A stretch of 11,863 nt of DNA from Treponema sp. (lineage in GTDB: Bacteria > Spirochaetota > Spirochaetia > Treponematales > Breznakiellaceae). Under the pieces are notes generated by a model. It ran no database searches. It saw only the letters and a list, made by a program, of their open reading frames with translations, and was not told the origin of the DNA. The first letter of the stretch is position 1. Every line of letters starts with the position of its first letter. Positions 1-6,741 of this stretch are shown here, one piece after another. The stretch covers positions 1 to 11,863 of the forward strand of contig JAITFA010000224.1 in NCBI GenBank assembly GCA_031281685.1, in the 5' to 3' direction. The translations under genes were made by a program, and so were the position numbers.

Positions 1-204
1 TGAGGCAAAGACAAACTTCCCTGAGGCAGGGAAACTTTTCCCTGAGGCAAAGAAACTTTTCCCTGAGGCAAAGACAAACTTCCCTGAGGCAAAGACAAAC
101 TTCCCTGAGGCAAAGACAAACTTCCCTGAGGCAAAGACAAACTTCCCTGAGGCGGAGACAAACTTCCCTGAGGCGGAGACAAACTTCCCTGAGGCAAAGA
201 CAAG
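1..204. repeat. Tandem 21-bp repeat array (nine full copies plus part of a tenth)
   Basis: Nine head-to-tail units start at 1, 22, 43, 64, 85, 106, 127, 148 and 169; a tenth starts at 190 and degenerates. Every unit begins TGAGGC and ends TTCCC. Changes fall in the middle: AAAGACAAACTT in most, GGAGACAAACTT at 148 and 169, and AGGGAAACTTTT or AAAGAAACTTTT at 22 and 43. There are no unique spacers, so this is not CRISPR. Because 21 is a multiple of three, every frame is periodic. The plus frame from position 2 reads heptads of the type EAKTNFP until TGA at 206-208, and the minus strand is open as GKFVFAS-like heptads from ATG at 279 to the window edge. An open frame is therefore weak evidence for a protein. 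The array continues beyond the left edge. Confidence 0.95.
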
Positions 205-216
205 TTGATTTGTCCC

Positions 217-317
217 AAACGAAAGTTCGTTTGCCATAAACGAAAGTTCGTTTGCCATAAACAAAGTTGTCTCTGGCATAAAGCTGTCTCTGGCACAGGG
301 AAAGTTGTTTCCGAGGC
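217..317. repeat. Diverged continuation of the repeat array with dyad-symmetric units
   Basis: Two identical 21-bp units (217-237 and 238-258) are followed by a related unit (259-279) and shorter or stretched derivatives to about 317, where GAGGCAAA of the first array reappears (313-320). The unit sequence differs from the first array, but each unit carries a small dyad: AAACGAA/TTCGTTT around AG at 217 and 238, ACAA/TTGT around AG at 260-269, and GGAAA/TTTCC around GTTG near 299-312. The GGGAAA/TTTCCC dyads in the first array (near 29-42 and 50-63) follow the same plan. The phase shifts by 6 bp between the two blocks. A 66-codon ORF (205-405) through this region is considered spurious. Confidence 0.8.
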
Positions 318-363
318 AAAAAACGCGCCGGGGAACTTACGCGAACCTGGATGGCGCAGATCG

Positions 364-396
364 AAAAAGGGCTTGCTGAAATCAATCAGCAAGCCC
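364..396 (-). terminator. Intrinsic terminator of the DUF4139 gene
   Basis: An 11-bp perfect stem (GGGCTTGCTGA at 369-379, TCAGCAAGCCC at 386-396) encloses a 6-nt loop. Read on the minus strand it is followed by TTTTT (complement of 364-368), about 19 bases past the stop codon of the gene at 415-2571. On the plus strand it is followed by CTGTTTT, so it may also stop transcription coming from the repeat array. Confidence 0.9.
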
Positions 397-414
397 CTGT
401 TTTAGAAGAAAGGG

Positions 415-2571
415 TTAAAGGCTAAGATTGGCGAGATAAGTATTGTAATCGGTTTGCGCTGTTTTCAGCGTCCCTTCCGCGCCCTTAATCTGCTCACTGA
501 GTGAGTCCAGACTGCCTTCGTAAGAAACCAGCCGTCCGAGGTATTCCTCTCCCTGAGGACTAGTGTTCCCCACGACGCTCAGTATTTCCCGTACACGCTG
601 CTGTTCGGTAATGGTTCGCTCCCGTTCTGCTTTCAGCGCAACAAGCGCCGTGTTCGCGTTATCAAGCGCCTGCCGCAGCTCCACGGCTTTTTGCAGGCTT
701 GCGCGCGCGTCAACAGGTATTTCACCGTTGGTAGAATAGCTCAACAATGTTTCAGGCTGAAGCCGCCCCAGGGTGATCCGCTCATACGCGGGCCGCTCTT
801 CCTTAACCTCATAGGAAAGTTCCTGTCCGGGCGCAAGGGTCAACGTAAAGCGATAGACCGTATCAGTACGCTCGGTGTATGTGGGAGACACGAGCCTCGC
901 GCCTGAAGTAATCGGGTGTTCCAGTACAAGACGTTTGGATTCAGAGCTGGCGTTTTGGAACGTGTAGGTCTTAACAAAGCCCTGACTTCGGTTGATGGTC
1001 ATAACGCCCTGGTTTATGGTAACAGTGGTTATGGGGCTGCTGTTGGTCATAGACACGCTGCCACTTACGGCGAGGTCTTCTCCGTGGGAGATGAGGCGCT
1101 TTTCATTTGGCGGGAAGAAGTCAACGAGCGCGTCGCCTGCGTAGGTTCCGCCGTCATAGACCGTGATGGGACCGGCGGGAAGCGTCAGTCTTGTTTTGTT
1201 GATAAGTTCCGCGCCCACTAAGGGGTGGATGGCGCGGTTATGCGGCGCAGTGGCTGGGAAGATCAGGGTCTTTGTTACTTCGAGCCTTGTTTCCACGAGC
1301 GGAAGCATGGCGCTCTGCTGGCGCGGAATACTCACTGGGTTGGGGAAGGTGAACTCGAACTGTTCGGCGGCATCCTGTCCGTGGGGAGTGATGAGATCAA
1401 TCGCGGCGGTGAGGGAAGCGGCTTTTGTCGCGGACCCGCCGGACGCCTGTGCCGCCTGCGGCTCCGGCGCTCGTTTAGCGGCATACGCCATTGCTTCATC
1501 ATTCACCGTGAGGATGGAATTGCTCCGTCCTGTTTCATAGGTAGCTGGTTCCGCGGTTCCCGCGATTGCGAGCGGGACAATGGGGCGGTTCACATGGTAA
1601 GGCGCGTACAGTTCCTGAATGAACGAGACCGGACGGCCTGTTACCAGAGAAAGCTGGATATTGTTCCAGTCCATGTCGCTGTCGTTATCAACAATAGCCC
1701 AGCCCTGGAACGCGGCGTTTGGCGCTTCAACCAAGTCCAGCCGGTAAGAGGCTTTCCATATTGCGGCGGGAATCACATAGCTAATCGAAATTTTGCGGGT
1801 GGTATTGCCCTTGAGTTGAATCGTAAGGTTGCGGGTGTTGGTGTTGCTTGACGCCATAATAAGGTCAAGAGCGCGGTTTAAGTCGTCGTTAATTGCCTGA
1901 TTCTTGAACGCGAAACCCAGCACTTCGGAGAGCCGAATCACTTTGACGCCGGCGTCTGTGTAGAGCGTTACGGCTGGTCCAATGCCGTAGTTGCCGCTTG
2001 CGCCGGTGGCGTAGCGCAGGAGCAGTTCGTCCTCGCCCTCAACAGCGATGATCCGTCCGCTGATGAGGTTTGGCGCGTATACGTCAACTTCCTCGCCTTT
2101 CAAGCCGTTAAGTATACGCGCTACGCTGGGGTTGCCCGAAAGATCGATCTTGAGACTTTGCAGGGCGCGGTCCAGCGGCTGATCTACTGGATAAACAATA
2201 GCCCGCTCTCTGGAACCCAGATCGCTTACCGCCAGAGACTTTAAGACATCGTTTATCGCATCCACGCTGAATGCCAGAACTATTTCCGCGTCATTTGTCA
2301 TGATACCGCTATGCTCAAAGAAGCCAACGCCGGAAGAAAACAGCGCGAGTTTATTCAACACGAAAGGGGATGTCTCGCTTGTTGGCGCCACAGGCGGGGC
2401 TGGAGCCGGGGACGGCGCTGTAACCGCCGCCGGAGTAACCGGGGCGGGCGCTGGACTAACTCCTTCCTGAATTGGCTGAGCATAAAGCGAGAAGCTGGAA
2501 GTAATAAGTACCAGCGACATCACGAGTTTAAAGAACAGTACAGAATGTCTCGAATGTTTAACATGTTTCAT
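415..2571 (-). CDS. Secreted DUF4139 domain-containing protein
   Basis: The 718-residue product is predicted to be exported. A basic N-terminus (KHVKHSRH) precedes a hydrophobic stretch at about residues 11-30 and a likely signal peptidase I site after A31. A Pro/Ala-rich linker follows (about 33-68). The segment from about 70 to 620 resembles DUF4139 proteins: the run around residues 264-315, with IPAAIWKASYRLDL and the WAIVDNDSDMDW region, is the most typical part. Residues from about 624 to the end are rich in heptads (LRQALDNANTALVALKAER) and probably form coiled coils. Start choice: ATG at 2571 has AAGGA (2579-2583) seven bases upstream. The biochemical function of DUF4139 proteins is not established; some relatives are annotated mucoidy inhibitor MuiA-like, a name that should not be transferred here. 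It lies downstream of pth on the same strand, 163 bp apart, and ends in a strong terminator. Confidence 0.85.
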   Translation of the reverse strand: MKHVKHSRHSVLFFKLVMSLVLITSSFSLYAQPIQEGVSPAPAPVTPAAVTAPSPAPAPPVAPTSETSPFVLNKLALFSSGVGFFEHSGIMTNDAEIVLAFSVDAINDVLKSLAVSDLGSRERAIVYPVDQPLDRALQSLKIDLSGNPSVARILNGLKGEEVDVYAPNLISGRIIAVEGEDELLLRYATGASGNYGIGPAVTLYTDAGVKVIRLSEVLGFAFKNQAINDDLNRALDLIMASSNTNTRNLTIQLKGNTTRKISISYVIPAAIWKASYRLDLVEAPNAAFQGWAIVDNDSDMDWNNIQLSLVTGRPVSFIQELYAPYHVNRPIVPLAIAGTAEPATYETGRSNSILTVNDEAMAYAAKRAPEPQAAQASGGSATKAASLTAAIDLITPHGQDAAEQFEFTFPNPVSIPRQQSAMLPLVETRLEVTKTLIFPATAPHNRAIHPLVGAELINKTRLTLPAGPITVYDGGTYAGDALVDFFPPNEKRLISHGEDLAVSGSVSMTNSSPITTVTINQGVMTINRSQGFVKTYTFQNASSESKRLVLEHPITSGARLVSPTYTERTDTVYRFTLTLAPGQELSYEVKEERPAYERITLGRLQPETLLSYSTNGEIPVDARASLQKAVELRQALDNANTALVALKAERERTITEQQRVREILSVVGNTSPQGEEYLGRLVSYEGSLDSLSEQIKGAEGTLKTAQTDYNTYLANLSL

Positions 2572-2604
2572 AGACGCATCCTTGCTAAAAAATTGTGCGG
2601 AATA

Positions 2605-2621
2605 TTGCGATTGAATCGCAA
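2605..2621. promoter_or_regulatory. 17-bp perfect palindrome upstream of the DUF4139 gene (possible operator)
   Basis: TTGCGATT-G-AATCGCAA is a perfect dyad of two 8-bp arms around one central base, ending 34 bp before the ATG at 2571. Odd-spaced dyads of this size in a leader or promoter are typical of repressor operators. The arms are too AT-balanced and the loop too short for a good RNA hairpin, so a DNA-binding site is more likely. No confident -35/-10 pair could be assigned beside it, and which protein would bind is unknown. Confidence 0.45.
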
Positions 2622-2734
2622 ACCCCGGATTGTTCCCAGAAATTCCGTTTCTAAAAACAATCTTTTATAAAAATCGGCGTCTTTGAGTCGCGGCTTTACT
2701 CTTTGGGGTGCGGCTTTACCATGAATTATGGATA

Positions 2735-3301
2735 CTATACCTCAAGGCAGCAGTTTCGTTTGTTCCATTCCGGCAAGAGGGATGCCGGCTCTTCTTTCAG
2801 AACGTGGACCATGACATTTACGCAGGCTTCCAGCGCCTGTTTGAGTATGGCGGTTTCGGCGGCGGTGAAGTCCGAAAGTACCCATGATGCGACGTCGCTG
2901 TGAGCGGGTCTGCCTATGCCGATACGAAGCCGCCAGAAATCAGCGGTATTGAGGCAGGCTTTAATCGAGCGCAGACCGTTATGCCCGCCAAGTCCGCCTG
3001 AAAACTTGAGCGAGGCTGTCCCCAGCGGCAGCTCCAGTTCATCATGTACCACGAGGATGTGTTCCGGCGGAATCTTGAAGAACGCCGCCGCCGCGCCCGC
3101 AGACTCGCCGGACAGGTTCATAAAGGTTTCAGGCTTGAGCAGATGCGTGCCGTCAAAGGCAGTGTATAGCCCCTTGTGCTTGCGCGCCCAGGTTAGCGAT
3201 GAAGAAAACGGCAGGGACTCGGCAAGAAGGCGTCCGGCGTTGTGCCGGTTACGCGCATACTGTGCGCCCGGATTTCCCAGAAACACGATGAGTTCAATCA
3301 T
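2735..3301 (-). CDS. pth: Peptidyl-tRNA hydrolase
   Basis: This 188-residue enzyme cleaves the ester bond of peptidyl-tRNA released from stalled ribosomes, recycling tRNA in the cytoplasm. The length is normal for bacterial Pth (about 190). The family residues are all present at the expected places: N10 in GNPG, catalytic H20 in RHNAG, N62 in [11 protein letters not shown]87 in VVHDEL and N108 in GGHNGLRS. The GIGRP motif lies near residues 127-131. ATG at 3301 gives the canonical [12 protein letters not shown] beginning, but no clear Shine-Dalgarno sequence stands before it, so the message may be leaderless or have a weak ribosome site. It is divergent from the phosphofructokinase gene, with a 99-bp AT-rich gap between the two starts. 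Confidence 0.97.
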   Translation of the reverse strand: MIELIVFLGNPGAQYARNRHNAGRLLAESLPFSSSLTWARKHKGLYTAFDGTHLLKPETFMNLSGESAGAAAAFFKIPPEHILVVHDELELPLGTASLKFSGGLGGHNGLRSIKACLNTADFWRLRIGIGRPAHSDVASWVLSDFTAAETAILKQALEACVNVMVHVLKEEPASLLPEWNKRNCCLEV

Positions 3302-3315
3302 ATTCAGAATTGTTA

Positions 3316-3343
3316 TGGATATAACAAAAAAAGACTATATACT
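3316..3343 (+). promoter_or_regulatory. Candidate promoter of the phosphofructokinase gene
   Basis: TATACT (3338-3343) matches the -10 consensus in five of six places, with a weaker TGGATA (3316-3321) 16 bp upstream as the -35. The 10-mer ACTATATACT occurs here (3334-3343) and again at 3369-3378, exactly 35 bp later and just before the ribosome site, so either copy could carry the -10. This is the only AT-rich gap between pth and the kinase, so promoters for both directions must overlap here. Confidence 0.4.
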
Positions 3344-3400
3344 GATATGCGATGCTGGATTATGATTCACTATATACTAAGGATAGGGAGAACAAATTTT

Positions 3401-4732
3401 ATGGAAGAGTTTGACTTTACCGTTGAAGATCTGGGGAAACGGAACAACAGATCACCCATCGAGATGTCCCGTGTGGTGGGCGATATGATGGCGAACTATG
3501 TTACGGATGACCAGTTTATCTGTATGAACCCAAGTGTGAAGCTTGGGACGCAAAACGAGATCAAGCGCAGTCAGGTGCTTGAGCGCGCGGGACCGCGAGA
3601 GATGATCTACTTTATGCCGGCGCATGTTCACGCCGGTATTGTCAGTTGCGGCGGCCTTTGTCCGGGCATCAACGACGTGATCCGTGCCATAGTCCGCTGT
3701 CTCTGGCAGCGCTACGGTGTTCATCGCATCACCGGTATCCGCTACGGCTACAAGGGCTTTCTGCCGGAGTACCAGTACCCGCCACGGGAACTGAACCCCG
3801 ACAACGTTGACAGTATACACAAGCTCGGCGGTACGTTCTTGGGAAGCGCCCGTGGTGGTGGCAAGGAGGTGGACAAGATCGTGGACGCCATGGAGCAGCT
3901 TAACCTCAATATGCTCTTCACCATTGGCGGCGACGGAACCCAGAGAGGTTCTCTTGATATTGCCGAAGAGATCGAGCGGCGCAAGCTCAAGATCGCTATG
4001 ATCGGCGTTCCCAAGACCGTTGATAACGATTTTGCCTTTATTCAGAAGTCCTTTGGCTTTGATACAGCGGTTGCCAAGGCGGTTGATGTCGTGGCATCGG
4101 CGCACATGGAAGCCACTTCTCAAATGAACGGCATTGGGCTGGTCAAGCTGATGGGCCGGGAATCCGGCTTTATCGCGGTGCATACCGCCCTTGCCAGCCA
4201 CGAGGTCAACTTCGTGCTTATCCCCGAAGTGCCGTTCAACCTTGAGGGCGAAAACGGCTTTTTCCACCACCTCGAACAGCGCCTGCGGAAACGGCGGCAC
4301 GCTGTCGTCATTCTCGCCGAGGGCATATTGCAGGAGCAGTTGCTGACCGAGCATAAGACCGATGCCGGCGGCAACCTCAAAATGGCGGACGCCGGCACGT
4401 ACTTGCGCGACCGCATCATCGAATACTTCGCGGAAAAGAAGATGGACATTACCCTGAAGTACATCGATCCCAGCTACATTGTCCGCTCCGCGCCCGCGTC
4501 GCCGGTTGACTCGATCTACTGTGAGCGGCTGGGTAACGCGGCGGTTCACGCGGCAATGGCCGGTAAGACCAAGCTCATCGTAGGGCTGGTGAACAACGAG
4601 TTCGTGCATATTCCCATGAAGGCGGCGGTATCGCACCGTAGCCGCGTTGACCCGGAAGGCACTCTCTGGCGCGATACGCTTGACGCGACTCAGCAGCCAA
4701 CCCTCATGGTCAATCAGTTGTTCAGCGCGTAA
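3401..4732 (+). CDS. 6-phosphofructokinase, PPi-PFK-like lineage with ATP-type active site
   Basis: The 443-residue enzyme phosphorylates fructose 6-phosphate to fructose 1,6-bisphosphate, the committing step of glycolysis. Visible motifs are GGLCPG (84-89, phosphate-donor binding), GGDGTQRG (176-183), PKTVDND (204-210, with the catalytic Asp), MGRESGF (251-257, sugar-phosphate binding), PEVPF (275-279), AEGI (306-309) and [14 protein letters not shown] (375-388). In this superfamily the residue after GGD separates donors: Asp in pyrophosphate enzymes, Gly in ATP enzymes. Here it is Gly, while the PKTxDND lysine of pyrophosphate enzymes is kept. That pair is known from trypanosome and plant ATP-PFKs, so ATP use is predicted, though tools may label it diphosphate-dependent. 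It resembles T. pallidum TP0108 more than the long TP0542 type. Start choice: ATG 3401 follows AGGGAG (3385-3390); the 53 extra codons possible upstream overlap pth and look non-coding. Confidence 0.93.
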   Translation: MEEFDFTVEDLGKRNNRSPIEMSRVVGDMMANYVTDDQFICMNPSVKLGTQNEIKRSQVLERAGPREMIYFMPAHVHAGIVSCGGLCPGINDVIRAIVRCLWQRYGVHRITGIRYGYKGFLPEYQYPPRELNPDNVDSIHKLGGTFLGSARGGGKEVDKIVDAMEQLNLNMLFTIGGDGTQRGSLDIAEEIERRKLKIAMIGVPKTVDNDFAFIQKSFGFDTAVAKAVDVVASAHMEATSQMNGIGLVKLMGRESGFIAVHTALASHEVNFVLIPEVPFNLEGENGFFHHLEQRLRKRRHAVVILAEGILQEQLLTEHKTDAGGNLKMADAGTYLRDRIIEYFAEKKMDITLKYIDPSYIVRSAPASPVDSIYCERLGNAAVHAAMAGKTKLIVGLVNNEFVHIPMKAAVSHRSRVDPEGTLWRDTLDATQQPTLMVNQLFSA

Positions 4733-4741
4733 ATTGCGGCT

Positions 4742-4821
4742 GGGGCGCGATAAAACCATTGCTGGACGGGCGTGGCAAAAGTTGAGGCGGAATGCCTTGC
4801 CCCAACTTTATACCGCGCCCC
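4742..4821. terminator. Inverted repeat between convergent genes, probable bidirectional terminator
   Basis: Outer arms GGGGCGCGATAAA (4742-4754) and TTTAT-AC-CGCGCCCC (4807-4821) pair with a 2-base bulge. Inside lies a second stem, AAAGTTG-AGGC (4778-4788) with GCCT (4794-4797) and CAACTTT (4803-4809). Only one of the two can include TTTAT fully, so they are partly alternative folds. The inner stem is followed on the minus strand by TTTTGCC (complement of 4774-4780), a weak T run. The location between the convergent kinase (ends 4732) and ytcP-type permease (ends 4828) fits transcription termination in both directions. Confidence 0.55.
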
Positions 4822-4827
4822 CTTAGC

Positions 4828-5709
4828 TCACCCCTTCACCGCGCCAAGCATCACGCCCTTCACGAAGTAACGTTGCAGGAACGGGTACACAAACAGAATC
4901 GGCACAGTGGTAATGACGATAGCAGCGTACTTGATGGACTCAGCGAACTGGTTGATCTGGTCGGTTTCCGTTGCAGCCGAATTCAGTATGTTTGAGTTCG
5001 CTATTAGAATCGCCCGTAGCACATTCTGAATCGGCAGTTTGTAGTTATCCTGCATATAGATCGAAGCGGGAAACCAGCTATTCCAATGCCCAATGCCATA
5101 ATAGAGCAGTAACACAACGGTTGTCGGCTTGATCAGCGGGAAGATGATACGGAACAGTATTGTTATGTCATTCGCGCCGTCGATACGCGCAGACTCCGAG
5201 AGGCTGTCAGGGATAGTTTCGATAGCCGTGCGATAAATAATGCAGTTGTACACACTGATCGCGCCCGGCAGTATCAGCGCCCAGAGCGTGTTGTACAGAT
5301 GCAGACTCCTGATATTGAGATAGTCAGGAATCATGCCGCCGCGAAAGAACATGGTAAAGAGGATGATAAACAACACCGGTTTCTTGAACAGCATATTCTT
5401 GGAGGCAAGGAAGAAAGCCGTGAACAGTGACAGAAAGATGTTAATGAACAGCGACACCACCATAACAATGAGAATGTTCTTGTAACCGCTTATCAGCAGG
5501 GGGTGGGTGAAAGCGAGCCGAAACGCGCCGAGTGTGAAGCCCTTAGGGTACCACAGAAAACCGGGCGTCGCCAGCAATGCGATGTTGTCCGTTACCGACG
5601 CAACCACCACATAGTACATGGGATAGAGCGTAACGAACACCAGAAAGAGCATAATGATCATGTTAATGACATCAAACGCGATATCGCCGAGTGCTTTTTT
5701 ATAAAGCAT
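4828..5709 (-). CDS. Carbohydrate ABC transporter permease, YtcP type
   Basis: A 293-residue inner-membrane subunit of a CUT1-type sugar importer. About six membrane segments are seen, roughly at residues 12-37, 73-100, 110-124, 140-160, 195-210 and 262-284. The cytoplasmic EAA loop that docks the ATPase reads SESARIDGANDITILFRIIF at about 171-190, with the conserved Gly and a PLIKP end. The C-terminus (QRYFVKGVMLGAVKG) is the usual ending of YtcP/LplC proteins. ATG 5709 follows AAGGGGG with a 7-base spacer, and the upstream permease gene stops 12 bp before, so the two are co-transcribed and probably translationally coupled. The substrate cannot be read from the sequence; relatives handle oligosaccharides or uronides. 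No ATPase gene is nearby. Confidence 0.93.
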   Translation of the reverse strand: MLYKKALGDIAFDVINMIIMLFLVFVTLYPMYYVVVASVTDNIALLATPGFLWYPKGFTLGAFRLAFTHPLLISGYKNILIVMVVSLFINIFLSLFTAFFLASKNMLFKKPVLFIILFTMFFRGGMIPDYLNIRSLHLYNTLWALILPGAISVYNCIIYRTAIETIPDSLSESARIDGANDITILFRIIFPLIKPTTVVLLLYYGIGHWNSWFPASIYMQDNYKLPIQNVLRAILIANSNILNSAATETDQINQFAESIKYAAIVITTVPILFVYPFLQRYFVKGVMLGAVKG

Positions 5710-5721
5710 ATTTTTGCCCCC

Positions 5722-6663
5722 TTAAAACAGACTTGACTCGGTGAATTTCTTGCTGAGCGTGTTCGCCGCAACCAGAAACGCCACGTTTACTAGCGAGTTA
5801 AACAAGCCGACCGCTGAAGCATAGCTGAACGCCGCCTGAATAATGCCCCGCCGGTAGACATAGGTTGAAATGACGTCAGCCACCTCGTAAATGCCTTCGT
5901 TGTACAGTAGGATGATCTTCTCAAAGCCTACGTTGAGTATGCCGCCCATACGCAGGATGAACAGAACCATGATAGTAGGCAGAAGGTTTGGCAGGGTAAT
6001 GCTGAATATACGCCGGATACGCCCCGCGCCATCAATACGCGCCGCCTCGTACTGCTCCTGATCAATGCTGGTGAGCGCCGCGAGGTAAATGATGGAGTTC
6101 CAGCCAATGCCCTGCCAGATGTCGGATATAACGTAGATTGGGTAGAAATACTGATTGTGCATGAGGTAGTTCTTACCCTCACCGCCAAACATGATCGCAA
6201 TCTGCGCAAAGATACCGTTACTGGCGCTGTAGGTACGAATCAGCGACGCCACCACGACCATTGAGATGAAGTACGGCATATAGGTTATGGTCTGCACGGT
6301 CTTTTTGAAGCTGACGTTCTGGATTTCATTGAGCAGGAGCGCCAGCAGTATAGGGGCAGGGAAGCCGAACAATATGCTTAAAAGGCTGATCGATAGCGTA
6401 TTCCTCAGCAAACGAAAGAAATACACATCATTAAAGAAGTCGATGAAGTGTTTAAGCCCGACCCAGCGACTGCGATCAAAGCCCATGTTCGGGCGATAGT
6501 CCTTGAACGCGATGATAAGACCATACATCGGCTTGTATACAAACAGCGCGAAGTACAACAGTACCGGCAGGATAAGCAGGTACTTCCACTTATTCAGCGC
6601 GAAGTCCTTTGCCAGTACAGTCTTTAACGGCACATGGTATGTTGAGACATTTGCTTTAGCCAT
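5722..6663 (-). CDS. Carbohydrate ABC transporter permease, LplB type
   Basis: A 313-residue membrane subunit that should pair with the YtcP-type protein to form the channel. The cytoplasmic N-terminus (about 27 residues) leads into the first membrane helix (KYLLILPVLLYFALFVYKP, 27-45). The family stretch MYGLIIAFKDYRP (46-58) and the EAA loop EAARIDGA (206-213) with TLP at 223-225 are clear. The last helix is at about 282-303. ATG 6663 has a perfect AGGAGG (complement of 6668-6673) four bases upstream. That ribosome site lies directly after the T run of a strong hairpin, so translation initiation here depends on transcription reading past the hairpin. Confidence 0.94.
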   Translation of the reverse strand: MAKANVSTYHVPLKTVLAKDFALNKWKYLLILPVLLYFALFVYKPMYGLIIAFKDYRPNMGFDRSRWVGLKHFIDFFNDVYFFRLLRNTLSISLLSILFGFPAPILLALLLNEIQNVSFKKTVQTITYMPYFISMVVVASLIRTYSASNGIFAQIAIMFGGEGKNYLMHNQYFYPIYVISDIWQGIGWNSIIYLAALTSIDQEQYEAARIDGAGRIRRIFSITLPNLLPTIMVLFILRMGGILNVGFEKIILLYNEGIYEVADVISTYVYRRGIIQAAFSYASAVGLFNSLVNVAFLVAANTLSKKFTESSLF

Positions 6664-6673
6664 AGTTCCTCCT

Positions 6674-6714
6674 AAAAAATGGAGTAAGCTGTTATTATTG
6701 AAACAGCTTACTCC
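6674..6714 (-). terminator. Intergenic hairpin with T run between binding-protein and permease genes
   Basis: A perfect 13-bp stem (GGAGTAAGCTGTT at 6681-6693, its complement at 6702-6714) has an 8-nt loop and on the minus strand is followed at once by ATTTTTT (complement of 6674-6680). This is a textbook intrinsic terminator. It lies in the middle of one operon, 27 bp past the binding-protein stop and just before the AGGAGG of the lplB-type gene. Partial termination and protection of the upstream mRNA 3' end would give more binding protein than permease, as is common for such importers. Confidence 0.9.
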
Positions 6715-6741
6715 TCATCGCTGTTAATCAAACACCCACCT

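Noticed and set aside
1..317. CRISPR array
   Set aside because: Units are directly adjacent without unique spacers and are only 21 bp long; no cas gene is in the window.
205..405. Small ORF of 66 codons on the plus strand
   Set aside because: It runs through the repeat array and ends in the terminator hairpin of the opposite gene; it has no ribosome site and its heptads follow from the 21-bp repeat.
3242..3400. N-terminal extension of the phosphofructokinase
   Set aside because: It would overlap pth, encodes a composition unlike the family, and the good ribosome site stands before ATG 3401.
3452..4759. 435-codon ORF on the minus strand
   Set aside because: It is the antisense shadow of the phosphofructokinase gene, whose motifs are unmistakable on the plus strand.
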